Below are positions 25,471 through 33,297 of a stretch of 64,000 nucleotides of DNA, piece by piece (the stretch's first letter is position 1; each line of letters opens with the position of its first letter). The position numbers and the translations under genes were made by a program. Source of the stretch: Winogradskya consettensis (GTDB taxonomy: Bacteria > Actinomycetota > Actinomycetes > Mycobacteriales > Micromonosporaceae); NCBI RefSeq assembly GCF_018332715.1, contig NZ_BOQP01000010.1, positions 1-64,000 on the forward strand. Reading direction: 5' to 3'. The notes below the pieces were generated by a model. It made no database searches. It was not told where the DNA came from and was given only the letters and a program-made list of their open reading frames with translations.

Positions 25471-26206
25471 GTCGTTCTCCGCGTCGTTCGTGGCGATGTT
25501 CGAGGCCCTGCGCATGGCCCCGACGTTCGCCCGCGGCCGCCGCGACGCCCGCGCCGGGCACGTTCGCAGCCTCAGCATCTCCGGCAGCCTCGTCGTCGCC
25601 CAGGTCCGCGGCCCCGACGACCCCCGCGCGTTCCGGTCCCGCATCGCCGTCCGCGCGTTCGGCGCCGCCGAGTGGGCCGGCATCGAGGACGACCTGGCCG
25701 CCGAGGCCCGCTACGTCGCCGACCTGCTCGCCGGGCGCATGCCCACCGGCATCGACGCCGTCTTCCGCCGCGCCGGGCTGACCCTGCTCCCGCTCTCGCT
25801 CGCCGAGGTCGCCATGGACTGCGCCTGCGAACGCTGGCCCATGCCCTGCATCCACCTCGCCGCCACCGTCTACGCCCTCGCCGACTCCTTCGAGACCGAC
25901 CCGTTCGGCACCTTCACCTGGCGGGGCCGCGGCCGCGACGAGCTCCTCACCCGCCTCACCCAGCTCCGGGCGACGGCACAACCCGCGGTGGTCGAGCCCG
26001 AGCCCGCCGCCCCCGGCCTGGGTGACCTTTCCAACTTCTGGGACATGGGTACGCCCACCGCGCCGTCGCCGTCCCCCCTGCGCCCGGCCCGCCCCGACCT
26101 GCTCCTCGACCAGATCGACACGCCACCGCTGCGGTACGGGGGTGTGCCCCTCGCCGAGCTGCTGCGCCCGGCGTACCAGGCGCTCCCGCCCATCAGCCCG
26201 GAGTGA
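25463..26206 (+). CDS. SWIM zinc finger protein
   Basis: The protein is 247 aa from a GTG that overlaps the helicase stop by 8 nt. The C-x-C...C-x-H zinc ligands of the SWIM domain appear as CACERWPMPCIH near residue 118. The N-terminal segment (FARGRRDARAGHV) and a Pro-rich C-terminal third fit the SWIM proteins commonly found next to bacterial SNF2 ATPases. It probably binds DNA or protein and works with the helicase. Confidence 0.88.
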   Translation: MTESFSASFVAMFEALRMAPTFARGRRDARAGHVRSLSISGSLVVAQVRGPDDPRAFRSRIAVRAFGAAEWAGIEDDLAAEARYVADLLAGRMPTGIDAVFRRAGLTLLPLSLAEVAMDCACERWPMPCIHLAATVYALADSFETDPFGTFTWRGRGRDELLTRLTQLRATAQPAVVEPEPAAPGLGDLSNFWDMGTPTAPSPSPLRPARPDLLLDQIDTPPLRYGGVPLAELLRPAYQALPPISPE

Positions 26207-26207
26207 T

Positions 26208-26936
26208 TCAGCTCGGAGTGAGCAGGCAGAACTCATTGCCCTCGGGGTCGGTCAGGACCTTCCACGTGATGTCCTGGCCCAGGTCGACGGGGGTGGCGCC
26301 GAGACCCGTCAGCCGGGCGGCCTCGGCCTCCAGGTCGTCAGCCGGGTAGGGGCGGATGTCGAGGTGCACGCGGTTCCACCCGGTCTTCACGTCGGGCGAG
26401 CGGAGGAACTGCAAATAGGGCCCGACGCCCGTCGCGGAGCGCAGCACCGCACTGTCATCGGTCACCTTGTGCACGGTCCAGTCGGTGGCCTCGCCCCAGA
26501 ACCGGGCCATGACCCGCGGATCCGCGCAGTCCACCACGACGGACGCGATCGGGCCGGTCTCCTGCAGCATCGAGTCCAGCACGCAGAACTCGTTGCCCTC
26601 CGGGTCGGCCATGACCGTCCACGGGACATCACCCTGACCGACGTCGGCGAGCGTCGCCCCGAGCCCCGTCAACCGCGCGACCGTCTCCGTCTGATGGGCC
26701 GCCGACGCGGTGGCGAGGTCGACGTGCACGCGGTTCTTCACCGTCTTGGGCTCCGGCGAGACGATGATGTCCCCGACGACGGCGACGGGGTCGGGGTAGA
26801 CGAAGCCGGCGGGCTCGAGGTTGGTCACGCCGGGCCCCTCGCTGGAGATCTCCCACCCGAGCGCCGCCGCCCAGAAACGGCCCAGCGCGGCATCGTCCCG
26901 GGCCTTCATGTTGATCTGCACCAGCCGCGTCGCCAT
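26208..26936 (-). CDS. VOC-family protein, two glyoxalase-like domains
   Basis: The protein is 242 aa of two homologous halves, each with GRFWAAALGWE/ARFWGEATDWT, RVHVDLATA/RVHLDIRPY, TGLGAT and a DPEGNEFC motif. This duplicated betaalphabeta unit is the VOC superfamily glyoxalase-like/dioxygenase fold. Such two-domain proteins are often antibiotic-binding or of unknown substrate. ATG 26936 is preceded by TACGAT at 7 nt, indicating a leaderless mRNA. It is divergent from the kinase-like gene at 26972. Confidence 0.88.
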   Translation of the reverse strand: MATRLVQINMKARDDAALGRFWAAALGWEISSEGPGVTNLEPAGFVYPDPVAVVGDIIVSPEPKTVKNRVHVDLATASAAHQTETVARLTGLGATLADVGQGDVPWTVMADPEGNEFCVLDSMLQETGPIASVVVDCADPRVMARFWGEATDWTVHKVTDDSAVLRSATGVGPYLQFLRSPDVKTGWNRVHLDIRPYPADDLEAEAARLTGLGATPVDLGQDITWKVLTDPEGNEFCLLTPS

Positions 26937-26943
26937 GCCCACG

Positions 26944-26949
26944 ATCGTA
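26944..26949 (-). promoter_or_regulatory. -10 element, leaderless promoter (VOC gene)
   Basis: On the minus strand TACGAT lies 7 nt before ATG 26936. Confidence 0.6.
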
Positions 26950-26958
26950 ACGGGCGAT

Positions 26959-26964
26959 TAGGAT
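26959..26964 (+). promoter_or_regulatory. -10 element, leaderless promoter (APH gene)
   Basis: TAGGAT lies 7 nt before ATG 26972. Together with the divergent element at 26944-26949, the whole 35-bp spacer holds two back-to-back start sites. Confidence 0.6.
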
Positions 26965-26971
26965 CGCCCCG

Positions 26972-27802
26972 ATGCTCAACCCCTGCGCCGACACCATCGG
27001 CCTGCGGTACGCACTCCCGGTCCGCGAGATACCGGGCGGCGCCGCCAACCGCTGTTACGCCCTTGGCGACTCGCTCATCCTCCGCATCCCCCGGGACGCC
27101 GCGGCCGCCACCGATCTGGCCCGCGAGGCGATCGTCATCCCGTACGCCGTAGCCGCCGGCGTCCCGACACCACCGATCGTCGAATACGCGGGCGGCTACA
27201 TGGTCGTCACGCGGGTTCCCGGCGCCGACGCCGTGACCGCGCCCGTCGCAGCCGGGTTCTACGAAGCGGTGGGCGAAGGGCTGGCCGTCCTGCACACGGT
27301 CACCGCCGTACCGGGCCTCGACGCGCCCGCTCCGGACGATCCCGTTGCGCTTGTCAACGCGTACGCGACAGGTGGGCTCATCGACGCGGCGACGGCGTCC
27401 TGGCTGACCGGCTGGTTCGGCAGACTCCGCCGTCCGCCCCTGCCGCCCGTCCTGCTCCACGGCGACGTCGCGGACCAGAACCTCATGGCCGGCCCCGACG
27501 GGCGTTTCACCGGTTTCGTCGACTGGGGTGACGCCCGCCTCGCCGACCCCGCCATCGACTTCGCGAAGCTCCCCCTGCCGGCGGCGGACCGGGCGCTGCG
27601 CGGCTACCTCGGCACTCCCGACCTGGGCGACTGGCCCGCCCGCGTCCTCTGGCACCATCTGCACTGGGCCCTGGGACGGCTCGCCCACCCGGTGCCCGAG
27701 CCGGGGGCGCGACATTGGACCGCAACCCCGTACGCACGCCTGTTCTCCATCATGCGGTTCTTCACCGCGGCCCCCGGACAGTGGACGCGGCTCCTGCCCT
27801 GA
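26972..27802 (+). CDS. Aminoglycoside phosphotransferase-family kinase
   Basis: The protein is 276 aa. It has PGGAANRCYALGDSLILRIPR in the N-lobe, the catalytic loop LLHGDVADQNLM near residue 167 (the HGD-x-x-x-x-N Brenner motif), and GFVDWGDARLADPAIDFA as the DFG-equivalent, so phosphotransfer activity is plausible. The APH superfamily includes drug, homoserine and sugar kinases, and the substrate cannot be chosen from sequence. It starts leaderlessly and is divergent from the VOC gene. A GNAT gene follows at 16 nt. Confidence 0.88.
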   Translation: MLNPCADTIGLRYALPVREIPGGAANRCYALGDSLILRIPRDAAAATDLAREAIVIPYAVAAGVPTPPIVEYAGGYMVVTRVPGADAVTAPVAAGFYEAVGEGLAVLHTVTAVPGLDAPAPDDPVALVNAYATGGLIDAATASWLTGWFGRLRRPPLPPVLLHGDVADQNLMAGPDGRFTGFVDWGDARLADPAIDFAKLPLPAADRALRGYLGTPDLGDWPARVLWHHLHWALGRLAHPVPEPGARHWTATPYARLFSIMRFFTAAPGQWTRLLP

Positions 27803-27806
27803 CTGT

Positions 27807-27812
27807 CATATT
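27807..27812 (+). promoter_or_regulatory. Putative -10 element (GNAT gene)
   Basis: CATATT lies 6 nt before ATG 27819 and immediately after the preceding stop codon. It deviates from TAnnnT at the first base. Confidence 0.4.
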
Positions 27813-27818
27813 GGGACG

Positions 27819-28610
27819 ATGGTGGATACCGCTGCTCTCCTGGCCGTCTACGACGCGCAGATGCGCATGCCGCCCGGCGGCACCCTCCCCGCCGGCGTGA
27901 CCTACGAGCACGACGGCCCGGTCGTCCGGATCGTCGGCGGCCACATGGGACGGATCCGGGCGCCGCGCGACGTCGGCGTCACGGGTGCCGCCCTCGACCG
28001 CCTGATCGTCCGTCAGCGGGACTACTTCCAGGCCCGCGGCCAGGGCGTCGAATGGAAATTCCGGGCCCACGACCTGCCGGCGGACCTCCCCGAGCGCCTC
28101 GTCGCGGCCGGTTTCGTGCCGGAGGACCCGTCCACGACCCTGCTCGGCTTCGCCGCCGAGCTGGCCACCGAGCCCGTCCTGCCCGCCGGCATCGTGCTGC
28201 GACAGGTCCACGAAACCGATGACCTGCGCCGCATCGCCGACCACCAGAGCGAGGTGTGGGACACCGACCTGTCCTGGGTCACGGGCATGCTCCTGTCCCA
28301 GGTATCGGCCGACCCCACCCAGATCACCATCCTGATCGCCGAGGCAGATGATCGGATCGTCTGCTCCGCCTGGTCCCTCTACTACCCGGGCACCGAGTTC
28401 GCCGCCCTCCTCGGCGGCACGACCCTGCCCCAGTGGCGCGGCCGCGGCATCTACCGCGCCCTGATCGCCGCCCGCGCCCAGGACGCCGTCACCCGCGGCG
28501 TCCCCCTGCTCCACGTCGACGCCTCCCCGGCCAGCGCCCCCATCCTGCGCCGCCTCGGCTTCCACGCAATCACCACCTCAACCCACTACCACTGGACACC
28601 ACCGAATTAG
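27819..28610 (+). CDS. GNAT N-acetyltransferase
   Basis: The protein is 263 aa. The C-terminal half is a GNAT domain: GIVLRQVHETDDLRRI, TILIAEADDRIVCSAWSLY, then the acetyl-CoA loop LPQWRGRGIYRALIAARAQDA near residue 207 (R/Q-x-x-G-x-G/A) and HVDASPASAPILRRLGF. The N-terminal 100 residues are an additional acetyltransferase-like half with weak conservation. It acetylates an unknown small molecule or amine. No ribosome-binding site precedes the ATG. Confidence 0.88.
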   Translation: MVDTAALLAVYDAQMRMPPGGTLPAGVTYEHDGPVVRIVGGHMGRIRAPRDVGVTGAALDRLIVRQRDYFQARGQGVEWKFRAHDLPADLPERLVAAGFVPEDPSTTLLGFAAELATEPVLPAGIVLRQVHETDDLRRIADHQSEVWDTDLSWVTGMLLSQVSADPTQITILIAEADDRIVCSAWSLYYPGTEFAALLGGTTLPQWRGRGIYRALIAARAQDAVTRGVPLLHVDASPASAPILRRLGFHAITTSTHYHWTPPN

Positions 28611-28629
28611 CCGCGGTTTGATCCCGGTC

Positions 28630-29331
28630 ATGGACGTCTGTGTTGTCGCGGTGGATGTCGGCTCGGTTCGTCCGCCGTCACGCTTCGCCTGGGTGGCGCT
28701 GGACACGCGTGGGGCTGAGCCGATCGGTGCCGGCATTGATCCTGCGACGGCGGTCGACGCGGTGGCTGCCGCCCTCACCCGGGGTGACCAGGTCGCGCTG
28801 CTCCTGGAAGCGCCGATGGCCGTCCCTGTCCCGGATCGTTGGGAGGACCTGGGGAAGGCCCGTGCCGGGGAGGGAAACCGGCCCTGGTCGGCCGGTGCGG
28901 GTGCCGGCGTCCTAGCCACCGGCATCGCCCAGGCGACATGGATATTCAAGGCGCTCGCCGAACGGGTCCCCGCCTGTACGGCAACCACCCAGCCCGCGAC
29001 ATGGCAGAGCGGTCAGGCTCAGCTGCTGCTGGCCGAGGCGTTCGTGTCAGGAACGGGTAAGCCGGTTCCGGTCGGCGTCAGCTCTCACGCTGCGGACGCC
29101 GCGGCAGCGGGCCGCGATTTCCTCGATCGGCTCCACAGGGGGCCGTTGGTCTCCGACGTGGTGTGTGGTCCGCATGCCGCGGTCAACCTGCTCGCCGCCA
29201 CCGCGATCGGGGGGCGGTTGCCGATTGCTGAGCATGAGCTCCGTGCGGACGTGCTCGTGCTGAAGGTGCGGCCGGTCCGGTCAGGTGGCGGAGTGTTCGA
29301 GGAGTTCGCCCGGGGCGGGGAGGGCGGCTGA
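28630..29331 (+). CDS. DUF429-like (predicted RNase H-fold) protein
   Basis: The protein is 233 aa from ATG 28630. It begins VCVVAVDVGSV, the start of an RNase H-like fold with its first acidic residue. It contains LLLEAPMAVPVPDRWEDLGKARAGEGNRPWSAGAGAGVLATG, where the E-A-P segment is like the second acidic motif of DUF429 proteins, and a SHAADAAAAGRDF stretch holds a further acidic residue. Nuclease function is only a prediction for the fold. Its last 51 nt overlap the 3' end of the convergent diguanylate cyclase gene. Confidence 0.6.
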   Translation: MDVCVVAVDVGSVRPPSRFAWVALDTRGAEPIGAGIDPATAVDAVAAALTRGDQVALLLEAPMAVPVPDRWEDLGKARAGEGNRPWSAGAGAGVLATGIAQATWIFKALAERVPACTATTQPATWQSGQAQLLLAEAFVSGTGKPVPVGVSSHAADAAAAGRDFLDRLHRGPLVSDVVCGPHAAVNLLAATAIGGRLPIAEHELRADVLVLKVRPVRSGGGVFEEFARGGEGG

Positions 29332-30762
29332 TTCCTGGCGGTGCTGGTGTTTCTCGGTGTACATGCCGGCGTCGGCGGCGGCGAGGAGGGTGTCGGTGTC
29401 GGGGGTGGGGTAGTCGCCGGCGGCGGCGATGCCGATGCTGACGCCGAGGGGGTAGGAGTCGTCGGCCTGGCAGACGGGGTCGGTGACGAGGTTGCGCAGG
29501 CGGGTGGCGATGGCGTGGGCGTCGGCGGGGGATTTGACGTCGCAGGCGAGGACGACGAATTCGTCGCCGCCGAAGCGGGCGGCGAGGTCGCCGGGGCGCA
29601 GGGAGGCGCGCAGGCGCTGGGCGAACTCGATGAGGACGAAGTCGCCGGCGGCGTGGCCGTGGCGGTCGTTGATCTGTTTGAAACCGTTCAGGTCCAGGTA
29701 GAAGATGACCGGGCCGTAGCCGTGGGCGGCGGCGAGCGAGGTTTCGAGGGCGGCCCGCAGGGCCTGGCGGTTGGCCAGGCCGGTGAGCTGGTCGTGGCGG
29801 TTCTGGTGGGCCAGGACCGCGCGGATGTCCTCCTGGCCGCGGACGACCAGGACGAAGCGCACCAGGATCAGCGAGGTGAGCAGGGCGATCGACACGAGCA
29901 GGGAGACGCGGCTCAGGACGCTGTCGAAGGTCTGCAGGCCGGCGAACATCGGCAGGGCGACCAGGGAGATGCCCAGGAAGACGACCCGGGCGGGGTGCAG
30001 GCGGTCCTCGTGCTCGGTGTCCGGTTCGATGCGATCGGCGCGGGGGTGCACGAGCGCGGCCACGAAGAAGCTGTTGGCCACGAGCAGGACGCCGTCGAGG
30101 CGTTCGGCCTGCACGGCGCGGGACAGCGCCGGGAGCAGGGCCGGGAGCATGGAGATGCAGACGTCGCCGACCATCGTCACGGTGAGGGCGGCGACCAGGT
30201 AGCGGGTCGGGCCGTGTTTCGAGCCGGGGGCCAGGACGAGGATCGCGACGACGGCGAAGAGGACGACGTCGCCGAGCGGGTAGAAGGCGCCGAACACGAT
30301 GGCCAGGGAGAGCTGCTGGTGCTCGGCTGCCGGCAGGATCAGGAACTGCCAGCACAGCCAGGCCATCACCGTGGCCATCGCCAGCGCGTCGAGCATGCCC
30401 TCGCGCAGGTTGCCGGGGGCCCGCACCCGGACCAGTCTGATCAGGCCGATCGCGAGCAGCGGGTAACCGCTGACCCAGAGCACATCGGAGGGTTGCACGT
30501 CCCCCATCGGCCCCAGCAGCCACGTCAGTACGTCGGACAACAGGTCGCCCACGACCCAGATGGTGAGCGCCCCGATGACGTACGCGTAGCCGCTGCGGAC
30601 GGGGCCGGTGATCGTGCGCAGCCGCGCCCAGCCGAGTGCGACGAGGCTGGTGAAGCAGATCAGGTAGGAGAAATGCGCCACCGCGCTGCCGGGGGCGACC
30701 GCTGCGGGCACGCCCGCGGCAGCGGCGTACGCCGGCACTAGCAGGGGTGGCACACGTGGCAT
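29281..30762 (-). CDS. Membrane diguanylate cyclase (GGDEF)
   Basis: The protein is 493 aa. About nine transmembrane segments occupy residues 10-325. The GGDEF domain (DQLTGLANRQALR, IFYLDLNGFKQINDRHGHAAGD, ARFGGDEFVVL near residue 396) has the intact catalytic motif. There is no EAL domain. It makes c-di-GMP. Start ATG 30762 has AGG 6 nt upstream; an ATG at 30810 is also in frame. The gene overlaps the DUF429-like gene tail to tail by 51 nt. Confidence 0.92.
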   Translation of the reverse strand: MPRVPPLLVPAYAAAAGVPAAVAPGSAVAHFSYLICFTSLVALGWARLRTITGPVRSGYAYVIGALTIWVVGDLLSDVLTWLLGPMGDVQPSDVLWVSGYPLLAIGLIRLVRVRAPGNLREGMLDALAMATVMAWLCWQFLILPAAEHQQLSLAIVFGAFYPLGDVVLFAVVAILVLAPGSKHGPTRYLVAALTVTMVGDVCISMLPALLPALSRAVQAERLDGVLLVANSFFVAALVHPRADRIEPDTEHEDRLHPARVVFLGISLVALPMFAGLQTFDSVLSRVSLLVSIALLTSLILVRFVLVVRGQEDIRAVLAHQNRHDQLTGLANRQALRAALETSLAAAHGYGPVIFYLDLNGFKQINDRHGHAAGDFVLIEFAQRLRASLRPGDLAARFGGDEFVVLACDVKSPADAHAIATRLRNLVTDPVCQADDSYPLGVSIGIAAAGDYPTPDTDTLLAAADAGMYTEKHQHRQESAALPAPGELLEHSAT

Positions 30763-30839
30763 GCGCTGCCTATCGGTCTCGGCCCGGCCCGGTGAAGGGA
30801 AAGCCACCATACACGCGCCGTGGCGGCTCAGGCCGTGTC

Positions 30840-31232
30840 CTATCGGTCGAGCTCGACGATCTCGCGGCCGAGAGGCCAGAATGCCACGGGTACGAGCTTG
30901 AAGTTGGCGATTCCGAACGGTATCCCGATGATCGTCACGCACAGCGCGATCCCGGCGGTGATGTGGGTGAGCGCCAACCACCACCCGGCGAGCACGACCC
31001 ACAGGACGTTGGCGATGCCGGAGGCGACCCCGGCGCTGGGCCGGCTCACCACGGTGCGCCCGAACGGCCACAGCGAGTAGACCGCCAGCCGCATGGCCGC
31101 GACGCCGAACGGGATGGTGACGATCAGCGCGAAGCAGATCAGCGCCGCGATGCCGTAGCCGATCGCGAGCAGGAAACCGCTGCCGAAGATGAACCAGAGG
31201 ATGTTGAGGATCGTTCGCACACCTTGAAGCAT
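30840..31232 (-). CDS. YccF-domain inner membrane protein
   Basis: The protein is 130 aa with four hydrophobic segments arranged as two related halves. Each half carries the YccF signature (IVTIPFGVAAMRLAVYSLWPFGR and TIIGIPFGIANFKLVPVAFWPLGR). The family is widespread and of unknown function. The gene stands alone between the diguanylate cyclase and the lectin-domain gene, all on the minus strand. Confidence 0.92.
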   Translation of the reverse strand: MLQGVRTILNILWFIFGSGFLLAIGYGIAALICFALIVTIPFGVAAMRLAVYSLWPFGRTVVSRPSAGVASGIANVLWVVLAGWWLALTHITAGIALCVTIIGIPFGIANFKLVPVAFWPLGREIVELDR

Positions 31233-31256
31233 GACCGACGAGTGCCAGTGCGGACG

Positions 31257-32090
31257 CTACGGCAGGTTCCAGCGCTGGTTGCTGCTGCCGTTGCAGGTGG
31301 TCGTGCGGACGCCGGCGCCGAGGCGGTTGCCGCCGGCGGGGTCGGTGAGGCAGGTGCCGGTCGCCACGTTGATGACGGTGGCGCCGTCGACCCGCCACAG
31401 GGTGGTGTCCTGGCCGCGGCAGGTGGTGATGCGGACGCGGGTGTCGTCGCTGCTCTGGGCACATTTGCCGCTGACGCGCAGGGTGCCGTCGGTGTCGAGG
31501 GTCCACACCTGGGCGGCGGTGCCGTTGCAGTCGAAGACCTGGACGTGGTTGGTGTCGACCGCCACGCCGCCGTTGAGGTCGAGGCAGTAGCCGCCGGTCT
31601 CGGTGATCGTCCCGGTCCGCGCCACGGCGGACACCACGGACGGCGACGGTGCCGGCGACGGGGCAGCGGAAAACGAGGGGGCGGGGGAAGCGGACGAGGT
31701 GCGGGAGGACGACGGCCGCGTGGATATGGGGGAGCGGGTCCGGACACGGGAAGTACGAGTGGCCGTGGCCGAGGAAGGCACCCCGGCCGGAGTCGCAGCG
31801 GTGGACCACGGCGGGAGCGAGACGTCGACGAAAGCTTGCGGCGTACGGTGCGCCCCGGGTTTGAGCGTGACGGCCAGGCCGGCGGCAGCGAGGGCGACCA
31901 CGACGGCGATCAGCAGTGCCCAGCGGCGGCGACGCCGGGGGAGGACAGCGGGCGGAACGCGGGGGATGACAACGGTCGCATCCGCGAGGTCGGGGGCGGG
32001 CGGCGACGCGGGCCAGGTGGGGGAGGAGACGACCGGCGGGGGCGCGGAGACGTACGGGCGGACCAGCAGTGGATCTTCGGTGTCGTCCAT
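31257..32090 (-). CDS. Membrane-anchored ricin-type lectin-domain protein
   Basis: The protein is 277 aa. A short cytoplasmic N-terminus with a basic RRRRR stretch precedes a single transmembrane helix near residues 57-75. Then comes a Ser/Thr/Pro-rich stalk, then a C-terminal ricin B-type beta-trefoil (from about residue 155) with three Q-x-W-like repeats (QVW, TLWRV, QRW) and paired Cys. The lectin faces outside and probably binds galactose- or xylan-type sugars. The cell anchor suggests a role in wall or substrate adhesion. Confidence 0.88.
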   Translation of the reverse strand: MDDTEDPLLVRPYVSAPPPVVSSPTWPASPPAPDLADATVVIPRVPPAVLPRRRRRWALLIAVVVALAAAGLAVTLKPGAHRTPQAFVDVSLPPWSTAATPAGVPSSATATRTSRVRTRSPISTRPSSSRTSSASPAPSFSAAPSPAPSPSVVSAVARTGTITETGGYCLDLNGGVAVDTNHVQVFDCNGTAAQVWTLDTDGTLRVSGKCAQSSDDTRVRITTCRGQDTTLWRVDGATVINVATGTCLTDPAGGNRLGAGVRTTTCNGSSNQRWNLP

Positions 32091-32240
32091 TACCGCCCTA
32101 TGCGCCGCCGTGAGAGGACGTCACCGTACCGAATCCGCCGGCCAAGATCAGCGGCCGAAGATACCGGATCGGGCGGCCTTAGGGTTGCTTTAACCTGCGA
32201 CTAACCCGCGCTTAGGGCAAACCCGGACAGAGTCGACGCC

Positions 32241-33260
32241 ATGTCAACTCTTCGCTCCAAGAGCCTCGCGGCGTTCGCCGTGTTCGCCGCGGCCGTCCCG
32301 CTCGCCGCGGTCGTCGCGGCAGCCCCCGCGGAGGCGGCCAGCTCCAAGTTCTGCACCGGCGGCAGCTACGCGGTGCTCGGCAAGGTCGGCCAGAAGGACC
32401 GGTTCCGGGGTACGGTCGCCGCGCCCGCCACCCGCTTCCTGGTGCAGGGCAAGTACACGCAGTTCACCATCGATCCGGTGACGTTCGCCATCTACGACTA
32501 CGCGTTCACCGGCGCCGCCAACACCGGCGACATGACCGGCGGCAAGCTCACGCCCGTCTACGCGGGCAAGGTCCCCGATCACCGCGGCCTCGCCCTGACC
32601 AGCGGTATCGGCCTGGAACTGCGCGACGAGGACATGACGATCTCGCGGACCGGCACGAGCGGGCTGAGCATGAAGATCCAGGCGAAGGACTGCGCGCAGG
32701 GCGGCATCTTCCAGATGGAGGTGGCCCGCGGCGACGGCACCCGCACCCGGATCGTGCACACCCTCGCGGACACCACGTTCTACTACGACAACCCCAATTT
32801 CCGCGCCGACCTGGGTAAGTGGCTGGGCTCCGGCTGCACGAGCGAGCAGACCGGTCCGTCCGGCGACCTGTGCGTACGCGTCAGCCCGCGGGTCAACATC
32901 GGCAGCGATCTCTCCCCGAAGCTGATCCTGCGCGACAGCGCCCAGGTCGCCACGCGCATCCCGCAGGCGTCGTGCGGCCCTGACCTCACCAACGCGCTGG
33001 GCCTCACCGAGACCAGGGACCACTGCGGCGCGACGAGCGTCTGGGACGTGGCCAGCGGCGGCCGACTCGGCATGGTCACCGGCGAGGACGCGACCGAGGT
33101 GGCGAACCCGCCCACGGCCTGCACCGAGGACTGCCAGGCGCAGAACCAGGTCGGCGGCAAGCTCGCGACGCTGGGCTTCCCGAACCCGGTGCCGGCGGCG
33201 AGCAGGCTGTCCCCGCGTACCTCCCCGGACGGTCTCACCGCACCGCTGACCGCGCCCTGA
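32241..33260 (+). CDS. Secreted protein of unknown function
   Basis: The protein is 339 aa with a clear Sec signal peptide (positively charged N-terminus, then FAVFAAAVPLAAVVAAAP, cleavage after AEA). The mature protein has conserved-looking Cys residues (at least eight), a VQGKYTQFTID and a GLELRDEDMTI segment, and a Thr/Pro-rich C-terminus. I do not recognise a family. It lies divergently from the lectin-domain gene, 150 bp away. Confidence 0.72.
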   Translation: MSTLRSKSLAAFAVFAAAVPLAAVVAAAPAEAASSKFCTGGSYAVLGKVGQKDRFRGTVAAPATRFLVQGKYTQFTIDPVTFAIYDYAFTGAANTGDMTGGKLTPVYAGKVPDHRGLALTSGIGLELRDEDMTISRTGTSGLSMKIQAKDCAQGGIFQMEVARGDGTRTRIVHTLADTTFYYDNPNFRADLGKWLGSGCTSEQTGPSGDLCVRVSPRVNIGSDLSPKLILRDSAQVATRIPQASCGPDLTNALGLTETRDHCGATSVWDVASGGRLGMVTGEDATEVANPPTACTEDCQAQNQVGGKLATLGFPNPVPAASRLSPRTSPDGLTAPLTAP

Positions 33261-33285
33261 TCCCAGGGTTGTTGCGGGGGTGGGG

Positions 33286-33291
33286 CAGAAT
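33286..33291 (+). promoter_or_regulatory. Putative -10 element, leaderless promoter
   Basis: CAGAAT lies 6 nt before GTG 33298. It favours that start over the GTG 18 nt upstream. Confidence 0.4.
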
Positions 33292-33297
33292 CCGCAG

